A DNA stretch of 23,252 nt, from assembly GCA_000437915.1 (NCBI GenBank), contig FR900998.1:30876-54127 (forward strand), in the 5' to 3' direction. The notes beneath the pieces were generated by a model. The model ran no database searches and was not told the origin of the DNA. It worked only from the letters and a program-made list of their open reading frames with translations. The position numbers and the translations under genes are program-made. Origin of the DNA: Subdoligranulum sp. CAG:314 (lineage in GTDB: Bacteria; Bacillota; Clostridia; Christensenellales; CAG-314). Positions 13,412-21,044 of the stretch are shown here, one piece after another; the stretch's first letter is position 1, and every line of letters starts with the position of its first letter.

Positions 13412-14905
13412 ATGAAAGCAATCAAAAAATATATCAAACGGAGTCAAACCGGCTCAAAAAAGGCGGCGCGTCTGATTTTGCGTGCGGAAAAAAAGCTTTC
13501 GCGCACTCTCGACGACGAGGCGCTGCGCGACCTTGCGCGTGAAGAGAGGAGAGTCAAGACGCGTTCAAAGGAGGGGTTAAGCGCCGCGCAGGCGGAGGAT
13601 TTCAAGCTCAAAAAGCGGATAACGGAAGCAGCGCGCGAGCAGTTTACCGATGCGGAGTGGGTAAAGCTCGACAACGCCGCTCTGATTTTTCCGTCCACGA
13701 CGCGCGCGGACAAAAACAATCTGTTTCGCGTGAGCGTGCTCCTAAAAGAAAAGGTGGAGCCTCTTATTCTGCAAAAGGCGCTCAATTTTCTTGTGCCGCG
13801 TTTCCCCGCGGTTACGAGCGCCGTCAAGCGCGGGTTTTTCTGGTATTATCTCGAACCGTCCACGCATCCGCTGACGGTTGAAAAGGATGTGGATTTTCCG
13901 TGCAGAAAAATTCCGCTCGATTCCCGTCATTCCAGCATACGCGTTTTGTTTTACGAAAACAGGATTTCCGTCGATTTTTTCCACGTTGCGACGGACGGCA
14001 ACGGAGGGTTGACTTTTGTCAATTCTCTGCTTGCGTGTTATTTAAAGCTCAAATACGACGTTGAAGTAAAGGACAAAAACAATTGTCCCGATTTCAGAGA
14101 CAAGCCCAAGCGCGAGGAAATGGTTGACAGTTTTTTGCAGATGGCGGATTTGAAAACGCCCAAAGCCGAAAAGGACGTCGTTGCTTATGCGGTCAAGGGG
14201 ACAAGGCTCACGCCCTATTCCTCTTGCGTGATTATGGGAACAATGAGCGCGAAGAAGGTGGTGGAGGCGGCGCATTCCGCAGGCTGCACGGTAACGGAGC
14301 TTATAACTGCGTGTATCATCTGGGCAACGGAGCAGGACCGCATTTTTTACGGCTATTCCAAAAAGCTGCCGGTGGCTGTCAGCGTGCCCTGCAATCTCAA
14401 AAGATATTTTCCCAGTCCCACGCTGCGCAATTTTATCGCCGTTATGCCCGTTATCAACGACGGCTCGGTCGATTTCCAATCGGTTCTCGACAACGTAAAA
14501 GCGCAGTTTGAAAAAAAGAACAACAAAGAATTTTTTATGGGCGTAATAAACTTCAACGTGAAAAGTCAGCTCAATCCTCTGATAAAAATGGCGCCGTTGG
14601 TAATCAAGGATTTGGTGCTCAGGTATGCAATCAGGCGTTTCGGAGACAGGGTGCGCACGTCCACCTTCTCCAATCTGGGCGTCGCCAAAGCGCCGCGCGA
14701 GTTTGAGGAGTTTGTAGAAAGGTACGAGTTTTCGCTAGGACCTCAGGTCAGGGAAACCACGGGTTGGAGCGCCGTCACATACAAGGACAATTTCGTGCTT
14801 TGCGCGGCTCGCACGATAGTGGAAAGCAACATCGAAAGACTTGTTTTTTCCAAGCTGGCGGAGCTGGGGCTTGACGTCACGATAGAGACCAACTGCGAGG
14901 TGTGA
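13412..14905 (+). CDS. Condensation / alcohol acetyltransferase-fold protein
   Basis: 497 residues. After a Lys/Arg/Glu-rich N-terminal region of about 80 residues comes the two-lobed chloramphenicol-acetyltransferase-like fold. The key mark is FFHVATDGNGGLTFVNSLLACYL at about 188-210, which matches the HxxxDG active-site motif (His in HVATDG) of condensation domains, PapA and alcohol acetyltransferases. Later phrases such as VSVPCNLKRYFPSPTLRNF and STFSNLGVAKAP are the bridging segments seen in that family. It should join an acyl or acetyl group to an alcohol or amine; the acceptor is unknown. No carrier protein or NRPS module lies nearby, so a free-standing acyltransferase, perhaps in envelope lipid or glycolipid chemistry, is more likely than peptide synthesis. 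The ATG at 13412 is preceded by a poor ribosome site (AAGG about 10 bases away). Confidence 0.7.
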   Translation: MKAIKKYIKRSQTGSKKAARLILRAEKKLSRTLDDEALRDLAREERRVKTRSKEGLSAAQAEDFKLKKRITEAAREQFTDAEWVKLDNAALIFPSTTRADKNNLFRVSVLLKEKVEPLILQKALNFLVPRFPAVTSAVKRGFFWYYLEPSTHPLTVEKDVDFPCRKIPLDSRHSSIRVLFYENRISVDFFHVATDGNGGLTFVNSLLACYLKLKYDVEVKDKNNCPDFRDKPKREEMVDSFLQMADLKTPKAEKDVVAYAVKGTRLTPYSSCVIMGTMSAKKVVEAAHSAGCTVTELITACIIWATEQDRIFYGYSKKLPVAVSVPCNLKRYFPSPTLRNFIAVMPVINDGSVDFQSVLDNVKAQFEKKNNKEFFMGVINFNVKSQLNPLIKMAPLVIKDLVLRYAIRRFGDRVRTSTFSNLGVAKAPREFEEFVERYEFSLGPQVRETTGWSAVTYKDNFVLCAARTIVESNIERLVFSKLAELGLDVTIETNCEV

Positions 14906-14913
14906 GCGAAAAA

Positions 14914-15645
14914 ATGAAATATTGCGAATATTGCAAAGTGGACGTAAACGAAAATCTCGAAAACTGTCCTCTGTGCGGGAGTTATCTTTCGCGCAGAGAG
15001 GGTGCGGAGGACGGGTATTACGCCAAAAACATACAGCCTCTTGCCGTTTATCCCAAACTGGTTGCCAAAACGGAGGACAACAACAACTTTTTGCAGAAAA
15101 AGTTTTTGCTTATTCTCATATTTGTGGTGGCTGCCTGCGTTGCCATAAACCTGTTGATAGTCAGGGGCAGCCTTTGGTCGGCATACGTGGGTATAAGCGC
15201 GGTGGTGCTTTACGCCTGCGTCATAACCTCGATTTACAGGAGAAGCAGACTCTATTCGATTTTGTTCGTAAGCGCGCTGTTCGTGTCGCTTTCCTTTGCG
15301 GGTTACGACATAGTGCACAGCGTCGAGCGTTACGGTACGCTCGAAGGATTCGGCGTGTCTTTGGAGTATATCATTCCGGCATTTCTGTTGGCGATGATAG
15401 TGGCGACGGACGCCTTGCTGTTCGTTCAGCGCACCAAGTACAAGTATTATTTCGTATCGCTCGTTTTGACAAGCGTGATTGCCCTTGTGCCGCAGATACT
15501 CATGTGGAGCGTGCCCGCATTCGGAAAATTTGCCGATTGGCTTACCTTTTCGTTGTTTTTCTTTTCCATACTCAACATTCTGATTCTGTCTACGGTTTTC
15601 TGGAAACGCTTCAAAAACGAAATAACGCGCAAATTCAATGCTTGA
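14914..15645 (+). CDS. DUF6320-like protein: N-terminal zinc ribbon plus six membrane helices
   Basis: 243 residues from the ATG at 14914; a GTG at 14902 overlapping the previous stop is the alternative. The protein begins with a zinc ribbon: Cys4, Cys7, Cys18 and Cys21 in MKYCEYCKV and NCPLCGSYL. A charged linker leads to six hydrophobic helices (about 70-90, 95-114, 122-142, 153-173, 182-202 and 210-230). This layout is what I recall for the DUF6320 family of Clostridia, often located next to an acyltransferase-like gene as here; the name is from memory and moderately certain. The 8-base gap suggests co-translation, and the pair may form one membrane-associated acyl-transfer unit (inference). 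A strong terminator follows. Confidence 0.7.
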   Translation: MKYCEYCKVDVNENLENCPLCGSYLSRREGAEDGYYAKNIQPLAVYPKLVAKTEDNNNFLQKKFLLILIFVVAACVAINLLIVRGSLWSAYVGISAVVLYACVITSIYRRSRLYSILFVSALFVSLSFAGYDIVHSVERYGTLEGFGVSLEYIIPAFLLAMIVATDALLFVQRTKYKYYFVSLVLTSVIALVPQILMWSVPAFGKFADWLTFSLFFFSILNILILSTVFWKRFKNEITRKFNA

Positions 15646-15678
15646 AAGGCGGGGCAAAAGCTCCCGCCTTTAAATTTT
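15645..15678. terminator. Bidirectional terminator
   Basis: AAAGGCGGG (15645-15653) with CCCGCCTTT (15663-15671), then AAATTTTT. It begins at the last base of the membrane protein's stop codon and lies between two convergent genes. Confidence 0.85.
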
Positions 15679-16188
15679 TCATTTCCAAAATTCAAGATAC
15701 TTCAACAGCACGGCGAACGTCGCTATGTGCACCTCTTCGTCCGCTATTATGCACTCGACTGTTTCTATTATCGATTGGTTTGTAAGCTTGGCTATCGTGC
15801 GGCGATAATTCTGAATTGCGGCTTGCTCCGCTTTTATGTTGTCCAAAAGCATTTCTTTGAGATTGACGGCGTAGTTGACGTTGGCTCCCGTCCACCAACA
15901 ATTGTCCGCTCCGATGACGGGATTTCCTCCGAGACGTGCTATTGTAGTGCCGAGAATATCGTGGTGGTGCATTTCGGTGATTGCGATTCTTTCGAGAACT
16001 TCGGCGACGTCCTCGTTGTATAGCCGCGTTATGTAATTTTGGTATATGTAAGTCATTATTGCGGTCGTTTCGCTGCCTTTTCCCGCGTAATCGGATTGCA
16101 GAACGGCGGCTTCCGCGGGATTGGGCGCGTTTATGACGATTTCGGGATAAACTCGGTCGCTTTTGGTTTTCAGCTCTTTTATATCCAA
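15679..16188 (-). CDS. Ferritin-like di-iron protein
   Basis: 169 residues in a four-helix bundle. The four expected di-iron ligand groups are present in order: Glu40 (helix 1), Glu72-x-x-His75 in TEMHHHDIL (helix 2), Glu121 (helix 3) and Glu151-x-x-His154 in ADEEVH (helix 4). This is the ferritin/rubrerythrin-like arrangement; no rubredoxin domain with CxxC follows, so it is not a full rubrerythrin. Likely roles are peroxide removal or iron handling in an anaerobe. The start is TTG at 16188: AGGAGGT lies 8 bases upstream and no ATG fits as well. A Trp pair (NCWWTGANVNY) between helices 2 and 3 is characteristic of a clostridial subfamily whose function I do not know. It is divergent from the glycerol operon. 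Confidence 0.85.
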   Translation of the reverse strand: MDIKELKTKSDRVYPEIVINAPNPAEAAVLQSDYAGKGSETTAIMTYIYQNYITRLYNEDVAEVLERIAITEMHHHDILGTTIARLGGNPVIGADNCWWTGANVNYAVNLKEMLLDNIKAEQAAIQNYRRTIAKLTNQSIIETVECIIADEEVHIATFAVLLKYLEFWK

Positions 16189-16211
16189 AATAAAATACCT
16201 CCTGTCCGAAT

Positions 16212-16241
16212 ATTTTATGCACCCTTCTCCGAATTTGTGAA
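16212..16241 (-). promoter_or_regulatory. Promoter of the ferritin-like gene
   Basis: On the minus strand TTCACA (16241-16236), 18-base spacer, TAAAAT (16217-16212), leading into the AGGAGG ribosome site. No PerR or Fur box was recognised. Confidence 0.6.
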
Positions 16242-16270
16242 AAGGACGCGAATATATCTGTTTGAAGGCG

Positions 16271-16306
16271 TATAATGTTGATTTTTAAGCGGCGGGAAAT
16301 TATAAT
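16271..16306 (+). promoter_or_regulatory. Tandem -10 boxes of the glycerol operon
   Basis: Two perfect TATAAT boxes 30 bases apart (16271-16276 and 16301-16306). The downstream one has TTGATT at 16278-16283 with a 17-base spacer, but would start at the ribosome site; the upstream one, with a weak -35, gives a more normal leader of about 40 bases. Confidence 0.5.
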
Positions 16307-16324
16307 TGAAGCAAGGAGTGTACG

Positions 16325-17788
16325 ATGAAAGACGTTTTCGACGTTATTATCGTGGGCGGCGGCGTGATAGGCTGCGGCATTGCCCGCGAGCTGTCCCGTT
16401 TCCGTTTGAATATAATAGTGCTTGAACAGTTCAACGATGTGTCTGCCGGCACGAGCAAGGCAAATTCGGGCATAGTGCACGCAGGCTTCGACGCGGAGCC
16501 GGGTTCGTTGAAAGCAAAATACAATATCGAAGGGGCGGCGATGTTTCCCCGCCTTGCGAAAGAGCTTGACTTTCCTTACAGACAAAACGGCGCGATGGTG
16601 CTGTGCTTTGACGTCGGTGATTTGCCGCGACTGAAAAGGCTTTTGGAAAAAGGCATGAAAAACGGCGTTGAGGGACTGCGCATAATTGACGGCGACGAGG
16701 CAAGAAAAATAGAGCCGCATATCTCCCGGCGGGTGCTCGCCGCTCTTTATGCGCCGACGTCGGGTATAGTAAGCCCTTACGAGATGAACATCGCTTACGC
16801 GGAAAACGCTTACGCAAACGGCGTGCGTTTCGAGTTCGACTCGCGTGTGACTTTTATTTCACGCTCGGAAAATCTGTTTTCCGTTTCAACCGACGACGGA
16901 CGAAGCTTTGTCGGGCGGACGGTCGTAAACTGCGCGGGCGTGTTCGCCGACGAAATCAACAATATGATTTGCGGGAAAAAGCTTGAAATAATCGCCCGCC
17001 GCGGCGAGTATTCCCTGCTTGACAAGGAGTGCGGCTCGCTTACCGACACCACGCTGTTTCAGCTGCCGACGGACATGGGCAAGGGGATTTTGGTTGCTCC
17101 GACCACTCACGGCAACATTCTGGTGGGTCCCACCGCGCATGACACGCGTGACAAATGGAACGTAGACACCACCGAGGAGTGTCAGAACGAGCTTTTTGTA
17201 AAAGGCTCGATGTCCGTACCCGCTCTTGACAGACAATACGTAATCAAGCAGTATTGCGGACTGCGCGCGCACAGCGTTGCCAACGACTTTGAAATCGGTT
17301 GGAGCGACGTCGAAAACTTTTACAACGTCGCGGGAATCGAGTCTCCGGGGCTTAGCGCCGCGCCCGCCGTTGCGTTAAAGGTTGCTTCGGATTTGGCGGC
17401 GCGTTTAAATGCCCGAAAAAACGAGAGCTTTGCAGGCGAAAGAAAAGGGATTTTTCGTTACGCCGCGGCGACGGAGGAGGAGAGACGCAAAAAAGCGGAA
17501 GAAAATCCGCTTTACGGAAAAATCGTGTGCCGCTGCGAGTCGGTTACGGAGGGAGAAATAGTTGACAGCATAGTGCGTCCGCTGGGCGCGGTGGACCCCG
17601 ACGGAGTAAAAAGACGCACGCGCGCGGGAATGGGGCGCTGTCAGAGCGATTTCTGTTTTTCGCGCGTAGCGGAAATTCTTTCGGAGAAACTAGGCATACC
17701 TGCGGAAAAATTGAGATTCAACGCCAACGCAAAAGCGGTAGCCGAGCGCGCAAGGCGTATGAAAAAAGACGGAGAGGACAAATCTTGA
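16325..17788 (+). CDS. FAD-dependent glycerol-3-phosphate dehydrogenase (GlpA-like) with C-terminal [2Fe-2S] domain
   Basis: 487 residues. The N-terminal FAD-binding fold shows GGGVIGCG (11-18) and the SKANSGIVHAGFD segment typical of the anaerobic GlpA/LhgO branch of the DAO family. The C-terminal 86 residues form a BFD-like iron-sulfur domain with Cys402 and Cys404 (VCRCESVTEGE) and Cys439 and Cys444 (RAGMGRCQSDFC). It oxidises sn-glycerol-3-phosphate to dihydroxyacetone phosphate, passing electrons on through FAD and the cluster; assignment to this substrate rests on the following glpK. AAGGAG lies 6 bases before the ATG. In many Clostridia this gene is followed by a second FAD oxidoreductase and a small DUF1667 protein; both are absent here, so the electron acceptor is unclear. 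The L-2-hydroxyglutarate oxidase family is a related alternative. Confidence 0.88.
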   Translation: MKDVFDVIIVGGGVIGCGIARELSRFRLNIIVLEQFNDVSAGTSKANSGIVHAGFDAEPGSLKAKYNIEGAAMFPRLAKELDFPYRQNGAMVLCFDVGDLPRLKRLLEKGMKNGVEGLRIIDGDEARKIEPHISRRVLAALYAPTSGIVSPYEMNIAYAENAYANGVRFEFDSRVTFISRSENLFSVSTDDGRSFVGRTVVNCAGVFADEINNMICGKKLEIIARRGEYSLLDKECGSLTDTTLFQLPTDMGKGILVAPTTHGNILVGPTAHDTRDKWNVDTTEECQNELFVKGSMSVPALDRQYVIKQYCGLRAHSVANDFEIGWSDVENFYNVAGIESPGLSAAPAVALKVASDLAARLNARKNESFAGERKGIFRYAAATEEERRKKAEENPLYGKIVCRCESVTEGEIVDSIVRPLGAVDPDGVKRRTRAGMGRCQSDFCFSRVAEILSEKLGIPAEKLRFNANAKAVAERARRMKKDGEDKS

Positions 17789-17799
17789 CGCGCAAAAAT

Positions 17800-17819
17800 A
17801 CGCAAAAGCTTTTTTGCGT
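17800..17819 (+). terminator. Attenuator-like hairpin between the dehydrogenase and glpK
   Basis: ACGCAAAA (17800-17807) and TTTTGCGT (17812-17819), loop GCTT, in the 77-base gap. The T-run is inside the stem, so it is a weak stop at most; it may tune glpK expression or mRNA ends. Confidence 0.4.
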
Positions 17820-17865
17820 CTGTCCGTCGCAGCTTGCGGCAAATTTTTAAATGGGAGGAAAACCG

Positions 17866-19344
17866 TTGGAGTATATTCTTGCGCTTGACCAGGGGACTAC
17901 AAGCTCGCGCGCAATAGTTTTCGACAAATGCGGACGGATTGCAGGCATGGCGCAGCAGGAGTTCGCTCAGATTTATCCCTTTAACGGCTGGGTGGAGCAC
18001 GACCCCAAGGATATATTGGGCAGTCAGATAGGCGTTATACCCGAAGCGTTGATAAGGGCGGGCGTATCGATTGACGAAATAAGCGCAATAGGCATAACCA
18101 ATCAGCGCGAAACCGTTTTTGTCTGGGACAAAATTTCGGGAAAGCCGATTTGCAACGCGATAGTATGGCAGTGCAGGCGTACCGCACAGCTTTGCGAAAG
18201 GCTTAAATCCGACGGACTGTCCGATTTTATTTACGAAAAAACGGGACTCGTGCCCGATGCGTATTTTTCCGCCACCAAGCTGAAATGGATACTCGACAAC
18301 GTGCGGGGGGCGCGCGACAGGGCGGAAAGGGGCGAGCTGTTGTTCGGTACGGTGGACACCTTTCTCATGTGGCATTTGAGCAAGGGAAAAATCTTTGCCA
18401 CTGACTATACAAACGCTTCGCGCACCATGCTGTTCAATATTCATACCTTGACGTGGGACGACGAGCTTCTGAGGCTGTTCGGCGTTCCGCGCGTTATGCT
18501 GCCCGAGGTTTATCCGTCGGGACATGACTACGGCGTCACGGCAAAGTCCCTTCTCGGCGAGAGCGTGCCCGTCCTCAGCGTCGCGGGGGACCAACAGGCG
18601 GCGCTGTTCGGACATCTGTGCGTGGAAAGCGGAAGCCTGAAAAACACCTACGGCACGGGCTGCTTCGCTTTGGCAAACACGGGGGACAAGCCCGTAAGGT
18701 CGGCTCACGGACTGATAACGACGCTTGCCGCGGGCAGGGACGAAAAGCCGCAGTATGCGTTGGAAGGCAGCGTGTTTGTCGGCGGCGCGGTTGTCAAATG
18801 GCTGCGCGACGGGCTGAGAATGATAAAAAATGCGGAGGAAACGGAAGCGTACGCCCGACGCGTCCCCGACACGGGAGGGGTTTACGTCGTGCCCGCTTTT
18901 GTGGGACTCGGCGCGCCTTATTGGGACTCCGACGCTCGCGGCACGGTTGTGGGGCTTACGCGCGGCACGACAAAGGAGCATTTTGTCCGCGCCTGCCTCG
19001 AAAGCATAGCTTACGAGGTGTGCGACATAATAGACGCAATGGAAAAGGACATAGGAAAAAAAGTCGGGCTTGTGGCTGTGGACGGCGGAGCGAGCGCAAA
19101 CGATTTTCTCATGCAATTTCAGTCCGACCTGCTCGACAAAAAAATCTGCCGCCCCTTTGTGACGGAAACCACCGCGCTTGGCGCGGCATATCTTGCGGGA
19201 CTTACCTGCGGCTTGTGGAGCGACGTTTCGGACATACGCCGCAGCGCAAACTGCGGCAGGGTGTTCGAGCCGGATATGCAAGACGAAAAAAGAAGCGCGC
19301 TGCTTGCGGGCTGGAGGAACGCCGTAAGAAAATCGAGACTATAA
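17866..19344 (+). CDS. glpK: Glycerol kinase
   Basis: 492 residues from the TTG at 17866, with GGGAGGA 6 bases upstream. An ATG at 17851 would contain that ribosome site within the coding region and has none of its own, so I prefer TTG, which also gives the normal start MEYILALDQGTTSSR. The FGGY kinase signatures are all present: DQGTTSSR (phosphate loop), GITNQRETV, AIVWQCRRT, the central AGDQQAALFG, NTYGTGCF, and the C-terminal LGAPYWDSDARG and VDGGAS-NDFLMQFQSD. It phosphorylates glycerol to glycerol-3-phosphate, the substrate of the preceding gene. The histidine loop that is phosphorylated by HPr in enterococcal GlpK is not evident (SGHDYGVTAK in that region), so PTS control is doubtful. 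No glycerol facilitator gene is in the window. Confidence 0.96.
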   Translation: MEYILALDQGTTSSRAIVFDKCGRIAGMAQQEFAQIYPFNGWVEHDPKDILGSQIGVIPEALIRAGVSIDEISAIGITNQRETVFVWDKISGKPICNAIVWQCRRTAQLCERLKSDGLSDFIYEKTGLVPDAYFSATKLKWILDNVRGARDRAERGELLFGTVDTFLMWHLSKGKIFATDYTNASRTMLFNIHTLTWDDELLRLFGVPRVMLPEVYPSGHDYGVTAKSLLGESVPVLSVAGDQQAALFGHLCVESGSLKNTYGTGCFALANTGDKPVRSAHGLITTLAAGRDEKPQYALEGSVFVGGAVVKWLRDGLRMIKNAEETEAYARRVPDTGGVYVVPAFVGLGAPYWDSDARGTVVGLTRGTTKEHFVRACLESIAYEVCDIIDAMEKDIGKKVGLVAVDGGASANDFLMQFQSDLLDKKICRPFVTETTALGAAYLAGLTCGLWSDVSDIRRSANCGRVFEPDMQDEKRSALLAGWRNAVRKSRL

Positions 19345-19356
19345 AACAAGTTTGAC

Positions 19357-19395
19357 AAAAACGGGAGAAAGCATAAAACGCTTTCTCCCGTTTTT
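19357..19395 (+). terminator. Terminator of the glycerol operon
   Basis: A long stem, AAAAACGGGAGAAAGC with GCTTTCTCCCGTTTTT, ending in five T at 19395; 12 bases after the glpK stop. Confidence 0.9.
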
Positions 19396-19441
19396 GCGTA
19401 TCTGAGTTTAGGAAAATCCGCTTTGAAAAATGTTGAAAAAA

Positions 19442-19481
19442 TTTTTGTCCGCAGTGTATTTTTTGTCCGTAGGGGTATAAT
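19442..19481 (+). promoter_or_regulatory. Promoter with direct repeats before the lipoprotein gene
   Basis: A perfect TATAAT (19476-19481) with no good -35 at the right distance. Two copies of TTTTTGTCCG lie just upstream (19442-19451 and 19460-19469, 18 bases apart), which may be sites for an activator. Confidence 0.5.
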
Positions 19482-19512
19482 CGGAATATAATTTCATTTT
19501 AAGGAGGGTACA

Positions 19513-20376
19513 ATGAAAAAGAAAATAATTGCGCTTGTTTTGACGTTACTTTCGGCGCTTGCCGTCTTTGCCGCCTGCGGAAAGGGCAAAACGCTCGAAT
19601 CCGTCGAGGTAACCGCGCAGCCGGACAAATCTCTTTACAAAATCGACGAAGCCTTTGTCCCGACGGGAGCGAGGCTTACGGCGACCTATACGGACAAATC
19701 CACAAAGGTCATCGAGGTGACGGAGGAAATGTGTTCGGAGGTTGACACTTCAACCGCAGGCTCGAAGCAGGTGACGGTAAGCTACACCGAAAAGGAAGTG
19801 ACAAAAACGGCGACAATGACGGTGACGGTTGTCGGCGCGGAAATTTCGGGACAATCCATCGAGGTGAAAGGTGCGGACAAAAATATGCTTACAGTGAAAT
19901 TCAAGCTTACGCAGGAGCTTGAGCTTGACGCATGGGACGTGGCTGACGGAACGCAGGAGGAGCAATGGGCGGAAATAACCGCGCTTTACCGCGACGTTGC
20001 CACGGGCGACGCCGAGCAGTCTGCCGCCGCCGCGAAAAAAATAGGCTCCGACGTGTTCGCCGTCTTTTACGGACTGACCGAAAACGGAGAAAAAATCCTG
20101 CTGACAAAGACGGAGGGAGCAAACCCCGTCATCAAAAACAAGGGCTGGTCGGGTTGGCTCAACACTTCGGACACGGAGCATTGGGAGCCAAACGGAGCCG
20201 ACAAGATTTACGTCGGCGCGACAATCCCCGCCGAACAGGAATTTCAGACATCCGTGAGCGGACTCGACGGATATTACAACTGGGCGCAAATCAAGGAAAG
20301 CGGCGCCGTCTACTGCGATTTGGTGGTGGTGCAGAGAGGGCATGTTTCCAAAACGACGCTTAAAGCAGAGCTTTAA
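19513..20376 (+). CDS. Surface lipoprotein with Ig-like (Big_3) domain
   Basis: 287 residues. A signal peptide (KKK then a 15-residue hydrophobic core) ends in the lipobox FAAC with the lipidated Cys22. Residues about 28-110 form a bacterial immunoglobulin-like fold of the Big_3 type (LESVEVTAQPDKSLYKIDEAF, then TATYTDKSTKVIEVT and TAGSKQVTVSYTE), common in Clostridia surface proteins. The remaining 175 residues (from about 112) hold no domain that I recognise; they contain NWAQIKESGAVYCDLVVVQRG near the end. It is attached to the outer face of the membrane. AAGGAGGG lies 6 bases before the ATG; a strong terminator follows. Function unknown; ligand binding or adhesion is possible. Confidence 0.8.
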   Translation: MKKKIIALVLTLLSALAVFAACGKGKTLESVEVTAQPDKSLYKIDEAFVPTGARLTATYTDKSTKVIEVTEEMCSEVDTSTAGSKQVTVSYTEKEVTKTATMTVTVVGAEISGQSIEVKGADKNMLTVKFKLTQELELDAWDVADGTQEEQWAEITALYRDVATGDAEQSAAAAKKIGSDVFAVFYGLTENGEKILLTKTEGANPVIKNKGWSGWLNTSDTEHWEPNGADKIYVGATIPAEQEFQTSVSGLDGYYNWAQIKESGAVYCDLVVVQRGHVSKTTLKAEL

Positions 20377-20382
20377 AAAAAC

Positions 20383-20412
20383 AAAAAAGCACGGGCTTCC
20401 GTGCTTTTTTGT
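20383..20412 (+). terminator. Terminator of the lipoprotein gene
   Basis: A perfect 12-pair stem, AAAAAAGCACGG (20383-20394) with CCGTGCTTTTTT (20399-20410), loop GCTT, with the T-run at its end. Confidence 0.93.
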
Positions 20413-20525
20413 TGCGGATTTTGTTCCGTTATTTGAAATTTTTTGTCGAAAACCCATTAACAATTTATAAAATCACTTATTTTTCGGAAATAGGTATATT
20501 ATGCAGAAGTGTAAAGAATTAAACA

Positions 20526-20975
20526 ATGGAAATCACAAAAGCATTTTCTTTAAGAATAAACGAACTCATAGACGAAACCGGACTGAGTCTGGAAAATCTG
20601 AGCCGCGCCGCAGGCGTAAGCGTTTTTACATTGTTTCATCTCAAAGGGCAGAACAATCCCAAGCTTCCTTCCACCAAGGTGCTTTTAAAGCTTGCGGATT
20701 ATTTCAAGTGCTCGCTGTCTTTTATGCTGGGACAGGAGGAATGCAATTCTCTGCCGTCGCCCAAAACCGAGCTGCCGGCATTTTCTGACAGACTCAGGGA
20801 ATTGATAGAAGCCAAAGAACTCAAATTTTTTCTTATGAAAAAATCGGGGCTGAAAAAGGACTTTCCCTCCATGTACAACTGGCTCAGCGGCAAGTATATA
20901 CCGAACGTCTACAATCTAGTGAGACTGGCAAAACTTCTCGACTGCTCGGTGGATTATCTTTTGGGCAGGGAATAA
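20526..20975 (+). CDS. XRE-family regulator with two HTH domains
   Basis: 149 residues made of two Cro/CI-like helix-turn-helix domains in tandem, about 6-68 and 86-147. Each ends alike: VLLKLADYFKCSLSFMLGQE and NLVRLAKLLDCSVDYLLGRE, the typical closing helix of XRE domains. The first has LENLSRAAGVSVFTLFHLK as recognition region. The second, MKKSGLKKDFPSMYNWLSG, is diverged. The protein probably binds DNA; two HTH units in one chain suggest a site with two half-sites read by one molecule. The target is unknown. The ATG at 20526 has only a weak ribosome site (AAAGAATTAAAC). A small dyad (TATTT/AAATA, about 20480-20495) over its promoter could be its own operator. It has a terminator directly after it and forms a single-gene unit. 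Confidence 0.82.
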   Translation: MEITKAFSLRINELIDETGLSLENLSRAAGVSVFTLFHLKGQNNPKLPSTKVLLKLADYFKCSLSFMLGQEECNSLPSPKTELPAFSDRLRELIEAKELKFFLMKKSGLKKDFPSMYNWLSGKYIPNVYNLVRLAKLLDCSVDYLLGRE

Positions 20976-20983
20976 TTTAAAAC

Positions 20984-21014
20984 AAAAACGTCGGGACTAA
21001 CCCCGACGTTTTTT
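20984..21014. terminator. Terminator between the XRE gene and the EamA transporter
   Basis: AAAAACGTCGGG (20984-20995) with CCCGACGTTTTT (21002-21013), plus T-run. The A-run on the other side makes it usable from both directions. Confidence 0.92.
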
Positions 21015-21044
21015 ATTAAGCAAATTTGTTGCGGGAACTCAAGC

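Noticed and set aside
15692..16720. Minus-strand frame overlapping the ferritin-like and dehydrogenase genes
   Set aside because: It is in a shifted frame over two good genes and its translation has no domain structure.
17641..19281. Long open frame on the minus strand opposite glpK
   Set aside because: It is antisense to a well-conserved glycerol kinase and gives a low-quality protein rich in Arg, His and Cys; it is a shadow of codon bias.
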